A stretch of 64,000 bases of DNA from contig JANOMT010000029.1 of the NCBI GenBank assembly GCA_031420415.1, forward strand, positions 62,001-126,000, in the 5' to 3' direction. The notes under the pieces are model-generated. The model was not told where the DNA came from and ran no database searches. It saw nothing but the letters and a program-made list of their open reading frames with translations. The position numbers and the translations under genes are program-made. Origin of the DNA: JANYGA01 sp031420415 (GTDB lineage: Bacteria > Vulcanimicrobiota > Vulcanimicrobiia > Vulcanimicrobiales > Vulcanimicrobiaceae). Below are positions 33,590 to 42,648 of this stretch, one piece after another; the first letter of the stretch is position 1; each line of letters starts with the position of its first letter.

Positions 33590-34417
33590 CTACTTGCCGC
33601 TGCCCGCGCGTACCGCCGCGAGCGCTTGATCGAAGCGCTCCGGGACGGTGATCGAGTAGCGATGTATTTCCAGAAGCGATGACGACGCTGCCGCGTTACC
33701 GTGGTCTTCGGTGAAACCGAGCGTGTAACCGGCTCGCGCCGCAAGCAGCTCGACGCGCGCGTCGTAGACGTCGTAGGGATAGACGAGCGCGAAAACTTTT
33801 CGACCTAAGCGATATTCGAGCGATCGCTTCGAGAGTTCGAACTCGTGTGCCACGTCGGCGTCGGAGAGCTTCGTAAGATCTGGCGGATGATTGGCTGTGA
33901 GGCTCTGCACTTCGATGAGACCGCTGCGTTCCATCGCACGGAGCTCGTCCCAGGAGTTATGCGCCTTGCTCGTCCTCTTGCCCACATAATTCGTGTGTAC
34001 GAAGAGCGTGGCGGCGAAGCGATGTCGCTGCAAGAGCGGGAAGGCGTAGGCACCGATCCCGCGCGCGTTGTCGTCGAAGGTGAGCACCAGCGGCTTTTCG
34101 GGAAGCGGCGTCCCGTGCACGAGTCGATCGCGGAGCATCGCCAGGGTGATGACGTGAAACCCGCCCCTGGCGATCGCATCGAGTTGCGCGGCGAACTCCA
34201 CCGTCGTCGTATCGAAATACACGTCTTTGCTCGGCAAGACATCGTGCCAGACGAGGACCGCGACGTACGGACTCGCGACGTTCGCGGCGAGGCGCGGGAG
34301 CGTGTTTACGGGATCTCCGGTCGCGCCTCGCGCGAAGCTCGCGGTCGCGATCGCAAAGGCAAGGACCACGATTGCCGCGCGGAGCGAGCGACGAGAGCGA
34401 GAGAAGAACGAGCGCAT
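33590..34417 (-). CDS. NodB-type polysaccharide deacetylase, one metal ligand missing
   Basis: ATG at 34417 gives 275 residues with a signal peptide (SLRAAIVVLAFAIATASFARG). The NodB domain has motif 1 LVLTFDDNARG, with the Asp pair. Motif 2 is usually H(S/T)xxH, but here it is SLTANHPPD: the first His is Leu and only the second His remains. This could lower or abolish zinc-dependent deacetylation, unless another residue substitutes. The other NodB protein in this locus (38613-39407) has the complete motif. It is divergent from the NAGPA-domain gene, with 44 bp between starts. Confidence 0.82.
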   Translation of the reverse strand: MRSFFSRSRRSLRAAIVVLAFAIATASFARGATGDPVNTLPRLAANVASPYVAVLVWHDVLPSKDVYFDTTTVEFAAQLDAIARGGFHVITLAMLRDRLVHGTPLPEKPLVLTFDDNARGIGAYAFPLLQRHRFAATLFVHTNYVGKRTSKAHNSWDELRAMERSGLIEVQSLTANHPPDLTKLSDADVAHEFELSKRSLEYRLGRKVFALVYPYDVYDARVELLAARAGYTLGFTEDHGNAAASSSLLEIHRYSITVPERFDQALAAVRAGSGK

Positions 34418-34461
34418 CGCAAAAGGTGTTGCGGCACCGCGCGCGGAGAAACCCGCACGCG

Positions 34462-36534
34462 GTGAACCGCATCGCATCGAATCGCACGACTACGCTTTTC
34501 ACGATCGTCGCGATCGGCTTCGTGGCCGTCGTGCTCGGTTTTCTCGTGCGCGAACCCGTCGAACGCGCGCTCTTCGTTCGTGCCGCTTCGAATGCGACCG
34601 GATTCGAGATCGCGATCGATCGTCTCGATCACGACGGCCCGACGTTCGTGTTGCAGAATCTCCGCGCGAACGTTCCCGGCGGTTCCGGTTCGCTCGTTGC
34701 GGCGAAGGCGCGCGTGCTCGTGCGCGATCGCTCGATCGCCGTCATGTTATCCGCACCGAGCGTCACGTTCGATCCCGATCGGTATCGCGATGCCGATCGA
34801 ACGCGCACGCACGATGCGTTTGCCGGCTTCCGCGGAGGTGCGGCGAGGGTGAGCGTCACGGTCGATCGTGGGATGCTCAGCATCGCGCGCGGACCGTCGG
34901 CGTTGCTCGACTTCGATGCGATCTCCGGCACCGTCGACATCGATGCGGCGCGCGTCCTCTACGGGCTCACGGCGCAACTCGTCGTCGGCGAATCGCGCTA
35001 CCCCATCGCCGGAAGCGAGCGCGTGCGCGACGATGGATCGCGCGTGCAAACGTGGACGGCTGCGAGCGTGCCGCTGGCGCCCTTCGACGCATTCGTCGCA
35101 CCCGATAGTCCCTTTCACGCACGCGCGGGAACGCTCGACGATCTCGCGGTCGAAGACGGTGCGAACGTGCACGCGACCGCACGCGTCGTCGGCGGTCGGT
35201 TCGTGCTCGGAACGCACGAACTGCGCGGCGTGCACGGGTCGGTCGTCGCCGATGCGGGCGGCATCGGTTCGCGCAAGCTCGTCGGTTCGCTCGATGGGAA
35301 ACCGTTCGATGCGGCGGGCGAGGTGCACGATCTGCACGCCCACTACCGATGGTTACGCGACGGATCGAGCGACCTCGTCTCGCTCGCAACGCTTGCGACG
35401 ACGATGGCGAGCGAGCCGCGCGTGAACGCGATTCACCTCGAGGCGACGGCACCCGGCCTCGTTTATGGGCAATACGCGATGACGGGCGATCACGGGCCGC
35501 TCGCCGTCTCGATACTGGGCATCGATCCGCGCGAACCGACGCTGCGCATCGGTACGACGATCGCCGAAAATCACGTCGTCTCCGGTGGCGAACGAACGTC
35601 GACGATGGGCGTGCGGACGCATGCGGTCGGTGGCGTCAACGGCGATTACTTCGATATCGATCGCACGTATCAACCGCAGGGCATGCTCGTCAAAGATGGC
35701 GCGCTCGTGCGCGGTCCGACCGATCGCGCGGCGCTTACGATCAGCGATGCGAAGCACGTGACGTTCGCAGAATTCCATCTCCACGGCACGGTGCGCACCG
35801 CGCGCGGGACGATGCCGATCACCGAATTCAACGATTGGCCCTCGGGTCAAGTTGCTGTCATCACGCCGGATTATGCGAAAGAACTCCCGGCAAAACCCGG
35901 CATGACGTTCGTGCGACTCGAACCGCTCGGTGTCGGCAGCACGAAATTTCGTGTCGATGCGGTCGAGCCCGCAACGCATGCGTTGCCGATCGGATTCGGC
36001 ATCGGAATCGGTCGCGACGTCACGACGCCGCTTCCCCGTGTTGGCGAGACGATCGACGTTTCGTATGCCACCGAACCTTCGATCGCGCATGCGACGAGCG
36101 CGATCGGCGGCGGACCGATCCTCTTGCGCGAAGGCGCCGCCTACGACGATGCGCACGCGCCCGCGCCCGATGAAAAGGAGTATCGCTGGCCCGTCATCGC
36201 CCTCGCGCGCGAACGTGACGACCGTTTGTTACTCGTCGCCGTCGACGGCCGTCATCCCGAACGCTCCGTGGGCATGACGCGTCCCGAATTCTCCGACCTC
36301 TTGTTGCGTCTGGGCGCGATCGATGCGATGGCGCTGGATTCCGGAGGATCGGTCACACTCGTCTCGCGCGCGCCGGGCGACGCGAACGTTACCGTTCGCA
36401 ACGTACCCTCCGACAATAGCGCCGAGCGCTGGGTCTCAGACGCCTTCTTGCTCTACAGCGACGCACCGAAGCCGACGATCGTCGCGCCGATCGCCGCTGC
36501 GACGCCGATCCCCGAAGCACGCCCGTCGCCGTGA
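34462..36534 (+). CDS. Membrane protein with NAGPA (phosphodiester glycosidase) domain
   Basis: GTG at 34462 gives 690 residues. The first 30 contain a membrane helix (TIVAIGFVAVVLGFLV). The next 300 are a periplasmic beta-rich region resembling AsmA-type repeats (FEIAIDRLDHDGPTFVLQNL). The C-terminal 330 residues form a phosphodiester glycosidase domain (PF09992) with GVNGDYFDIDRTYQPQ and AIDAMALDSGGS. Such domains cleave sugar-phosphodiester bonds, for example uncovering GlcNAc phosphodiesters on surface polymers. It overlaps the next gene by 4 bp, and that gene carries a second copy of the domain. Confidence 0.8.
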   Translation: MNRIASNRTTTLFTIVAIGFVAVVLGFLVREPVERALFVRAASNATGFEIAIDRLDHDGPTFVLQNLRANVPGGSGSLVAAKARVLVRDRSIAVMLSAPSVTFDPDRYRDADRTRTHDAFAGFRGGAARVSVTVDRGMLSIARGPSALLDFDAISGTVDIDAARVLYGLTAQLVVGESRYPIAGSERVRDDGSRVQTWTAASVPLAPFDAFVAPDSPFHARAGTLDDLAVEDGANVHATARVVGGRFVLGTHELRGVHGSVVADAGGIGSRKLVGSLDGKPFDAAGEVHDLHAHYRWLRDGSSDLVSLATLATTMASEPRVNAIHLEATAPGLVYGQYAMTGDHGPLAVSILGIDPREPTLRIGTTIAENHVVSGGERTSTMGVRTHAVGGVNGDYFDIDRTYQPQGMLVKDGALVRGPTDRAALTISDAKHVTFAEFHLHGTVRTARGTMPITEFNDWPSGQVAVITPDYAKELPAKPGMTFVRLEPLGVGSTKFRVDAVEPATHALPIGFGIGIGRDVTTPLPRVGETIDVSYATEPSIAHATSAIGGGPILLREGAAYDDAHAPAPDEKEYRWPVIALARERDDRLLLVAVDGRHPERSVGMTRPEFSDLLLRLGAIDAMALDSGGSVTLVSRAPGDANVTVRNVPSDNSAERWVSDAFLLYSDAPKPTIVAPIAAATPIPEARPSP

Positions 36535-38591
36535 GCGTTCCCGCGCTTCCGGCAACACTCGTACCGCCCGCACCATTTCCGGTCGTCATCGCGCAATCGA
36601 TGACGTCGGAATTTGTGGCGCCAGGCGTACGCCGCGCGACCTATCGCTTGCAAACATCGAGCGGACCGCTCGTCGTCAACGTCGTCGCCGTCGATCCGAG
36701 CGAGCCGAGCGTTCGCGTGCACGCCGTGCTCGCAAACGATCGACTCGTTTCTTCGGGCGAGACCGTCGGCGCGATGGCGCGACGGACGAATGCGATCGCG
36801 GGTGTCAACGCGGATTACTTCGATATCGGTAATACGAACCAACCGCTTAATCTCGTCGTGCGCGATGGAGCGTTGCTACGTTCGCCATCGAAGCGCGTCG
36901 TGCTCGACGTCCGCACCGATCGCTCCGTACATTTCGAGAACGTCGCGATGTCGGGAACGCTTCGATTTGGAAGCTCGACGCTTCCACTTACGACGATCAA
37001 CGAATGGCCGCCGCAGGGCGGTGTCGGATTCTTGAGCGAGGCATACGGTTTGGCGAAAGCTGCGCCGGGCGTGCGAATCGCGCAGATCGTTCCCGTCGAT
37101 GTCGAACATCCGCCATTCCATCCCGCGGGAGTATTTCGAATCGCGTCGTTCGACGATGCGACGCGCGCACACACCGTGCACGGCTACGAACTCGTCTTCG
37201 GTCCGGCCGCGCTCGCATTCGGTGCGTTGCCCGCCATCGGCGACGCGGTGACCGTCGATGTCGCTTCGATTCCGACACTCGCCGATGTCACCGAAGCCGT
37301 CGGTGGCGGCCCGATGCTCGTTACGCGTGGCTTCGCCGTCGACGATCCCAATAGTCCCGCACCGGAAGAACGCGATCGCCGTTTTCCCGTCTCCGGTGCG
37401 GCGACGCTTGCGGATGGCGAAGTGCTCTTGCTCTGCGTGGATGGGCGGTCGCCACTCTCGGTGGGACTGACGCGGCCGGAATTCGCAGCGCTCGCACGTG
37501 GCTTCAATGCGACCGATGCGATGGCGTTCGATAGCGGTGGCTCGGCGGAGCTCGTCGCGCGCGTCCTCGGTGATGCGCAACCGAGCGTGCTCGGAAAACC
37601 GAGTGATGGCGAAGAGCGCGCGGTCGCCGACGGCCTCTTCGTCTATAGCGATGCACCCGTGGGTCCGCCGGCGCGACTCGTCGTGCGGCCCGATTCGATC
37701 GTTGCGATGGCGGGTGCGCGCGTCGCCGTCCGTGCTGCGATCGTCGATGCGGCCGGGCACGCCCTCGCCGTAGCGCATCTCGATGGTGGCGATGTCGTGC
37801 GCGTGGGTGCGACGTCGTCGCAGGTAACGGTGCGCTCGGGAACGCTCGCTGCCAACGTCGGCGTCGATGTCGTCGATCGGTTGACGCGACTCGATCTCGA
37901 AAGCGAAACGCGTCATCCCGAACCCGGTGCGACGATCACCTTGCGCGCGACCGGCTTCGATGTGCGCGGACGTGTGGTCGCGATCGGACCGAGCTTGCGC
38001 GTGCGGGGGGCGCGCGGCGAGATCGACGTTTCGCAACCGTACCAACTCGGCGATCGCGACGAACGGTTCGTGGTGCGTGCGGGCGGCGCGCGGACCACGC
38101 TCGAGCTGCGCGTCGGACGACATAGCGATGCCTTGCGACTTTTCGATGCGGCAACGGCGACGGCATGGAGCTTCGCATCGGCACCGGCCGGCGTCGCCCG
38201 AGAGATCACTTTTGCGAACGAGCCGCCGGAGATGCGGATTCCGTATGATTTCACGCGCGACGAACGTGCGGCATATGCGCGCAGTTCGACGGGCTTCGCG
38301 CTTCCGGGCGAGCCGCTGGCCTTCGCAATCGAGATCGCGGGCGATGGAAGCGGTGTCGGATTGCGTGCCACGTTCGTCAATGGACTCGGTGAGATGCGCG
38401 CGCTCACGCTCGCCAAGGCCGTCGATTGGAACGGCTGGCAACGACGCTCGATCGTACTTCCCGACGACCTCTCGCCTCCCGTACGTTTGACGTCGCTCTA
38501 CGTCGTCAACACGCTCGGCCCGCACCCTGCGCGCACCGCGGGAACGATTGCGTTTCGCAATCCATTCGTTACGGTCGCGGGTCGGCCGTAG
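36531..38591 (+). CDS. NAGPA (phosphodiester glycosidase) domain protein, second copy
   Basis: This 686-residue protein starts at GTG 36531, overlapping the first copy. The NAGPA domain is at the N-terminus (GVNADYFDIGNTNQPLN, then DAMAFDSGGSAELV). A C-terminal half of beta-rich, possibly Ig-like and jelly-roll-like modules follows (about residues 400-680). No cleavable signal peptide is obvious. The domain order is reversed relative to the upstream gene, so the two are relatives but not simple duplicates. Together with the flanking deacetylases it likely remodels a cell-surface glycan. Confidence 0.78.
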   Translation: MSVPALPATLVPPAPFPVVIAQSMTSEFVAPGVRRATYRLQTSSGPLVVNVVAVDPSEPSVRVHAVLANDRLVSSGETVGAMARRTNAIAGVNADYFDIGNTNQPLNLVVRDGALLRSPSKRVVLDVRTDRSVHFENVAMSGTLRFGSSTLPLTTINEWPPQGGVGFLSEAYGLAKAAPGVRIAQIVPVDVEHPPFHPAGVFRIASFDDATRAHTVHGYELVFGPAALAFGALPAIGDAVTVDVASIPTLADVTEAVGGGPMLVTRGFAVDDPNSPAPEERDRRFPVSGAATLADGEVLLLCVDGRSPLSVGLTRPEFAALARGFNATDAMAFDSGGSAELVARVLGDAQPSVLGKPSDGEERAVADGLFVYSDAPVGPPARLVVRPDSIVAMAGARVAVRAAIVDAAGHALAVAHLDGGDVVRVGATSSQVTVRSGTLAANVGVDVVDRLTRLDLESETRHPEPGATITLRATGFDVRGRVVAIGPSLRVRGARGEIDVSQPYQLGDRDERFVVRAGGARTTLELRVGRHSDALRLFDAATATAWSFASAPAGVAREITFANEPPEMRIPYDFTRDERAAYARSSTGFALPGEPLAFAIEIAGDGSGVGLRATFVNGLGEMRALTLAKAVDWNGWQRRSIVLPDDLSPPVRLTSLYVVNTLGPHPARTAGTIAFRNPFVTVAGRP

Positions 38592-38612
38592 GCGATCGCG
38601 AGCGCGACGAGA

Positions 38613-39407
38613 ATGCAAATTCGCGACAGTATGATGGATATCACGATCCCACGCATCGTTCGCACGACTGCATTTCGCGCGCTCGCGATCGGTGCGCTCG
38701 TCGCAGCGACGGCATCTCCCATGCGAGCCGCAGAACCGAGCGGCGTACCCGTCTTGATGTACCATCTCGTCGACGCGCACGTGCCGACCGATGCCGTCGG
38801 CCGCGATCTCACGGTCGAGCCCGCAGCATTCGAAGCGCAACTCCGTTATTTGCGCGATCACAAGATTCGGACGATCACTGCGAGCGAGCTAGCCGCAGCA
38901 ATCGCGCGTGGCGAGCATCCGCACGATGTCGTCGTGCTCACGTTCGACGATGGCTACGCCGACGCGGCGACGACCGCGTTTCCGCTCTTACGGAAATATG
39001 GCGCTCGTGGCACGTTTTACGTGAGCAGCGGATTCGTCGGGACGCCGCGACATCTCTCGTGGAAGCAGATGCGTGCGATGCACAAAGGCGGAATGGAGAT
39101 CGCGTGCCATGGCACGGATCATCTGGATCTCTCGACGCTCGATCGTGCGGGCCAACTTCGCGAAGCGGCGGGCTGCAAGGCGCGTTTCGCACGTTGGCTC
39201 GGCGCGAAAGCTTCGGATACATACGCGTATCCCGCGGGCAAATACGACGCGACGACATTTGCGATCATGCGCGAACTCGGCATGAAGGCGGCATTTACCG
39301 AGCGGCGCGGCACCGTTCGCGATCTCGCAAGCCCGTACGATCTGCCGCGGAGGCGCGTCCGGCACGACGATGATCTCGCTCGATTCGCAGCCGTGGCCAC
39401 GCCGTAG
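38613..39407 (+). CDS. NodB-type polysaccharide deacetylase
   Basis: This 264-residue secreted protein has a signal-like N-terminus ending MRAAEP and starts at ATG 38613 (ATG 38634 is also possible). Motif 1 is VVLTFDDGYAD and motif 2 is CHGTDHLDL, with both metal-binding His present. Later motifs include the YAYPAGKYD segment. It should remove N-acetyl groups from a surface or wall polysaccharide. It follows the two NAGPA genes on the same strand and a strong terminator stands 10 bp after its stop. Confidence 0.9.
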   Translation: MQIRDSMMDITIPRIVRTTAFRALAIGALVAATASPMRAAEPSGVPVLMYHLVDAHVPTDAVGRDLTVEPAAFEAQLRYLRDHKIRTITASELAAAIARGEHPHDVVVLTFDDGYADAATTAFPLLRKYGARGTFYVSSGFVGTPRHLSWKQMRAMHKGGMEIACHGTDHLDLSTLDRAGQLREAAGCKARFARWLGAKASDTYAYPAGKYDATTFAIMRELGMKAAFTERRGTVRDLASPYDLPRRRVRHDDDLARFAAVATP

Positions 39408-39416
39408 CGGATAACG

Positions 39417-39451
39417 AAAACGAACCGCATCGAATGATGCGGTTCGTTTTT
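39417..39451. terminator. Strong bidirectional rho-independent terminator
   Basis: AAAACGAACCGCATC (39417-39431) and GATGCGGTTCGTTTT (39436-39450) are perfect reverse complements around a 4-base loop (GAAT), with T residues at both ends. It separates the deacetylase gene (plus) from the convergent histone-like gene (minus) and can end transcription from both sides. Confidence 0.9.
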
Positions 39452-39473
39452 AACCTGAGTTCGGGCGGTCCGG

Positions 39474-39809
39474 CTAGCCGGCAACCTTACGACGGGTGGT
39501 CTTACCGACAGCCTTCTTGCGAGCGACCGTCTTGCGGACAGTTTTCTTCGCGGCTGCAGTTTTGCGGGTGGTCTTCTTTACGGCCGCTTTACGCGTCGTC
39601 TTTTTGACGGCGGTTTTTTTCCGGGTCGTTTTCTTCGCGGTGCTCTTTTTGGCGGTGGTTTTTTTGGCGGTCGCCTTCTTGCGCGTCGCCTTTTTTACGG
39701 TGGTCTTGCGCGTTGCGGCTTTACGTGCGCCGACTTTTTTCGCGGTCGTCTTACGAGCCGTCGTCTTTTTTACGACTTTTTTACGGGTCGCGGTTTTCTT
39801 GACTGCCAT
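39474..39809 (-). CDS. Histone H1-like basic DNA-binding protein
   Basis: ATG at 39809 gives 111 residues, almost entirely Lys, Ala, Thr and Arg in irregular short repeats (KKTTARKTTAKK, KKATRKKATAKK). This matches bacterial H1/Hc2-like or Alba-unrelated AAKK-repeat proteins that bind DNA without specificity and compact the nucleoid. The longer in-frame ATG at 39920 overlaps bchID and gives a non-basic N-terminus, so it is rejected. A plausible sigma-70 promoter lies 80 bp upstream at 39889-39917, and a strong terminator follows. Confidence 0.8.
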   Translation of the reverse strand: MAVKKTATRKKVVKKTTARKTTAKKVGARKAATRKTTVKKATRKKATAKKTTAKKSTAKKTTRKKTAVKKTTRKAAVKKTTRKTAAAKKTVRKTVARKKAVGKTTRRKVAG

Positions 39810-39888
39810 GTTTTGGTAGTCGTCCTTTCTGCGATTCCGATCGTCTGACGACGAAGGGAAATCGACAGTCGTCAGGGTGGTTGTTAAT

Positions 39889-39917
39889 GTTATATCGTAC
39901 TTAAAGGATTTTTGCAA
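39889..39917 (-). promoter_or_regulatory. Candidate sigma-70 promoter of the histone-like gene
   Basis: On the minus strand, TTGCAA (39917-39912) and TATAAC (39894-39889) are separated by exactly 17 bp, a near-consensus spacing. It lies across the end of bchID, 80 bp upstream of the start codon, in an AT-rich island. Confidence 0.55.
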
Positions 39918-41787
39918 CAACGGCAGAGAGCGGGAAGTAGCGTCCGCGTGCTAGCGTCGCGAGTTCGCGCATGAGTGGATGCGATTCGTATTCGTCGAGA
40001 TTGACGCACGTGAGGTTCGTGCGACCCGCGAGTTGCGATGCGATGTGACGACACTGTTCGCTCGCGAGCTCGCCGAGTTCGCGAGCGCCGTCGCCGCCGC
40101 CGATCGCCGATGCGAGCATCGCTTCACCACCGATTGGAACGTTCGCACGACCGTCGGAGAAGATCGCGACATCGACTTCGCCACCGGGATGCGAGCGACG
40201 AAAACGTTCGGCAATCGTACGCGCGAGTTCGAGTGCTTCGGGTAACGGCGTGAGCGCGCGGATGGCACCGGGTTCGAGTTCGTCGAGACGCGCGGCGACG
40301 AGATCGATGTTACGGCCGGTGTTTTCATCGACGGCGATCTCTGCGCGCGGACCCCAACACGAGATGAGTGCGGCGCGTTCGCGCTCGGTATAGATGGGGC
40401 GCAAGAGTTCGCGACCCGCGGCGCGGACGAGCTCGGAACTCTTCTGCGTCGAGAGCGATGCATCGACGACGAGAATCGAAAGTCGCATCGGCTTCGCTGC
40501 ATCGAGCGGTTCTTTGGGTTCGGGCGTCATGCCGGATTTGCTCGATGCCGCACGGTCGAGCAACGTCGCGCCGATATCGAGACGGCCGCCGGGCTGCAGC
40601 GTTTGCGTGCCGATCGGAAGGCCTTCGCGTTCGCGTTGCGGGCGTTGGGCGAGCGGCGTTTTTTGCGTGAGCTCGGGCGCGACGACGATACGCGGTGCGT
40701 GCTCGGTTTCGCGTGGAGCGTCGTCGCCCGCATTCTCACCGAGCGTCGCTTCGAGTGCGGCTGCGATCGCTGCGTCTTCTTGGAGATGCTCGGATTGCGC
40801 TTCGACGCGCAGACGACTGCGGCGCAGACGTGCGGCGAGCGGGAAGACGCGCGCGACATCGGCGGGCGTCGCGCGATCGCGTCCTTCCCAGGCGGCGAGC
40901 GCGCTAGCCGCTTCGAGCGCGACGAATTCGGTGCGATGGCTATCGATACCCAAACGCGCGGTCGCTTCGATTGCGGCTGCCTCTGCGGCTGGCTCGACGA
41001 TCACACTCTCGATGCGCTTCATCGCGTTGCTGAGTTTGGTTCGCAACTTTTTCGTCGCCGCTTCATACGCTAGGGTGACGCCGCGTGCGTCGCGGGCGAA
41101 CGCGGCATTGCGGCGATAAATCTCGAGTCGCTCTTCGAAACTCGGCGCCGATCGAACGAACACGCGCAAGCCGATGCGATCGGTGATCTGCGGTCGCAAT
41201 TCGCCTTCCTCGGGATTCATCGTACCGATGAGCGTAAAGCGCGACGGATAGTCGATGGCGTGTTGACCGCGTTTGACGTGGACGACGCCTTGTGCCGCCG
41301 CATCGAGCAGTGCATCGACGGCGAGATCGGAGAGCAAATTGATCTCATCGACGTAGAGCACGTTGCGGTTCGCACGCGCCAAGAGGCCTGGACGAAAATC
41401 GATCGTGCTGCGCTCGAGGGCGGCCTTGAGGTCGACTGCGCCGACGACGTCGTCGAGTTGCGCGCTCGTCGGCAACTCGACGATCTCGCCGCGGATCTTT
41501 TTCGATTTGATGGTCTCACCGCGATCGAGCGTCGCCGCACACGTCGCGCAGAGACTCGAACCAGCGGGATCGCAGCCGTACGCGCAAAGCGCACGATCGA
41601 GCGCGGGTAAGAGTTCGCCCGCGGCGCGGACGATCGTCGTTTTCCCCGTGCCCTTCGGTCCCGAGAGCAACACGCCGCCGACGCGTGGATTGATGCTCGC
41701 GAGGATGAGCGCGAGCTTCGCTTCGTCTTGTCCGACGATCGCAGCAAACGGAAAGGGCATATAGGTAACGCGTGCGACGGATGCCAT
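39901..41787 (-). CDS. Fused magnesium-chelatase ATPase: BchI-like AAA+ plus BchD-like VWA
   Basis: This 628-residue protein combines the two small subunits of Mg chelatase. The N-terminal AAA+ part starts PFPFAAIVGQDE (compare YPFTAIVGQ of BchI). It has Walker A GPKGTGKT (43-50), a four-Cys element (CAYGCDPAGSSLCATC) and Walker B NVLYVDEINLLSD, so it should hydrolyse ATP. After a Pro/acidic linker the C-terminal VWA domain has an intact DASLST metal site. Similar fusions serve putative cobaltochelatases, so the partner could be BchH or CobN; BchH in the same window supports the former. ATG 41760 is an alternative start. The divergent gene is an alpha/beta hydrolase. Confidence 0.85.
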   Translation of the reverse strand: MASVARVTYMPFPFAAIVGQDEAKLALILASINPRVGGVLLSGPKGTGKTTIVRAAGELLPALDRALCAYGCDPAGSSLCATCAATLDRGETIKSKKIRGEIVELPTSAQLDDVVGAVDLKAALERSTIDFRPGLLARANRNVLYVDEINLLSDLAVDALLDAAAQGVVHVKRGQHAIDYPSRFTLIGTMNPEEGELRPQITDRIGLRVFVRSAPSFEERLEIYRRNAAFARDARGVTLAYEAATKKLRTKLSNAMKRIESVIVEPAAEAAAIEATARLGIDSHRTEFVALEAASALAAWEGRDRATPADVARVFPLAARLRRSRLRVEAQSEHLQEDAAIAAALEATLGENAGDDAPRETEHAPRIVVAPELTQKTPLAQRPQREREGLPIGTQTLQPGGRLDIGATLLDRAASSKSGMTPEPKEPLDAAKPMRLSILVVDASLSTQKSSELVRAAGRELLRPIYTERERAALISCWGPRAEIAVDENTGRNIDLVAARLDELEPGAIRALTPLPEALELARTIAERFRRSHPGGEVDVAIFSDGRANVPIGGEAMLASAIGGGDGARELGELASEQCRHIASQLAGRTNLTCVNLDEYESHPLMRELATLARGRYFPLSAVVAKIL

Positions 41788-41819
41788 GGCTGAGTCTTCG
41801 CTTCGTCGAAACGACGGTC

Positions 41820-42635
41820 ATGCAGTTGAGTATCGACGACGCACGCTTCGACGTGACCGATGCCGGGAGTGGTCCCGCAATCGTTTTGTTGCACGGATTT
41901 CCGCTCGCAAAAGAAGCGTGGGACGCGCAGGCGGATAGCCTTGCGAAGTATGCGCGTGTGGTGCGTTTCGATCTGCGTGGGCTTGGCAAATCGAGCGTTC
42001 CGATGGGACCGTATCTTATGGAGTCGCTCGCGAGCGATGTGGTCGGCGTGCTCGACGCACTCGGGATCGAACGCGCCACGATCGTGGGCCACTCACTCGG
42101 CGGGTACGTCGCTTTCGCATTCTATCGTCTCTTCAGAGAGCGTTGTGCGGGGCTCGGCATCGTGTGCAGTCGCGCGAATGCCGACGACGCGGCGACGGCT
42201 GCGGCGCGCGAAGCGCTCGCCACGCGTGCGGAAGCCGAAGGCATCGCGCCGATTGCAGCCGCTTTCGTCCCCCGCTATTTCGCACCGTCGATCGCGACGA
42301 CGCATCCCGAATTACTCACCCGCGCGCACGCGCTGATCGCGCCGACCGATCCGCGCGGTGCTGCCGCGATGCTACGCGGCATGGCCGCGCGCGTCGCATC
42401 GGACGACCTCTTCGATGAAATCGATATTCCCGTGCGCGTGATCGCGGGAGTGCACGATGCGTTCGTCTCAGTCGATCTCATGCGCGAGATTTCGGATGGC
42501 ATCGGTGGTGCGAAGCTCGACGTTATGGACTGCGGGCATTTCCCGCTGTGGGAGAAGTCGGACGAAACGACCGCGTCGCTTGCGGGGTTGTTACATGACG
42601 TTGCGGCTGCGAACGAACGCGCCGCGCGCGTCTGA
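41820..42635 (+). CDS. Alpha/beta hydrolase
   Basis: ATG at 41820 gives 271 residues. It has AIVLLHGFPLAKEAWDAQ (oxyanion hole) and the nucleophile elbow IVGHSLGGYVAF. The acid lies in VIAGVHDAFVS, with a catalytic His at CGHFPLWEK. It resembles small-ester and enol-lactone hydrolases. The Mg-chelatase accessory protein BchO also has this fold, and the gene sits divergently 32 bp from the chelatase fusion gene. Nothing specific to BchO is visible, so the assignment stays generic. Confidence 0.82.
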   Translation: MQLSIDDARFDVTDAGSGPAIVLLHGFPLAKEAWDAQADSLAKYARVVRFDLRGLGKSSVPMGPYLMESLASDVVGVLDALGIERATIVGHSLGGYVAFAFYRLFRERCAGLGIVCSRANADDAATAAAREALATRAEAEGIAPIAAAFVPRYFAPSIATTHPELLTRAHALIAPTDPRGAAAMLRGMAARVASDDLFDEIDIPVRVIAGVHDAFVSVDLMREISDGIGGAKLDVMDCGHFPLWEKSDETTASLAGLLHDVAAANERAARV

Positions 42636-42648
42636 AGGAGAGGAGAGT

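Noticed and set aside
36876..38861. 661-residue minus-strand frame opposite the second NAGPA gene
   Set aside because: Composition is dominated by Arg, Glu and His with no hydrophobic core pattern; the plus strand encodes a recognisable enzyme.
41820..42635. Naming the hydrolase next to the chelatase gene as BchO
   Set aside because: The fold and location fit, but no BchO-specific feature is visible; many alpha/beta hydrolases look the same.
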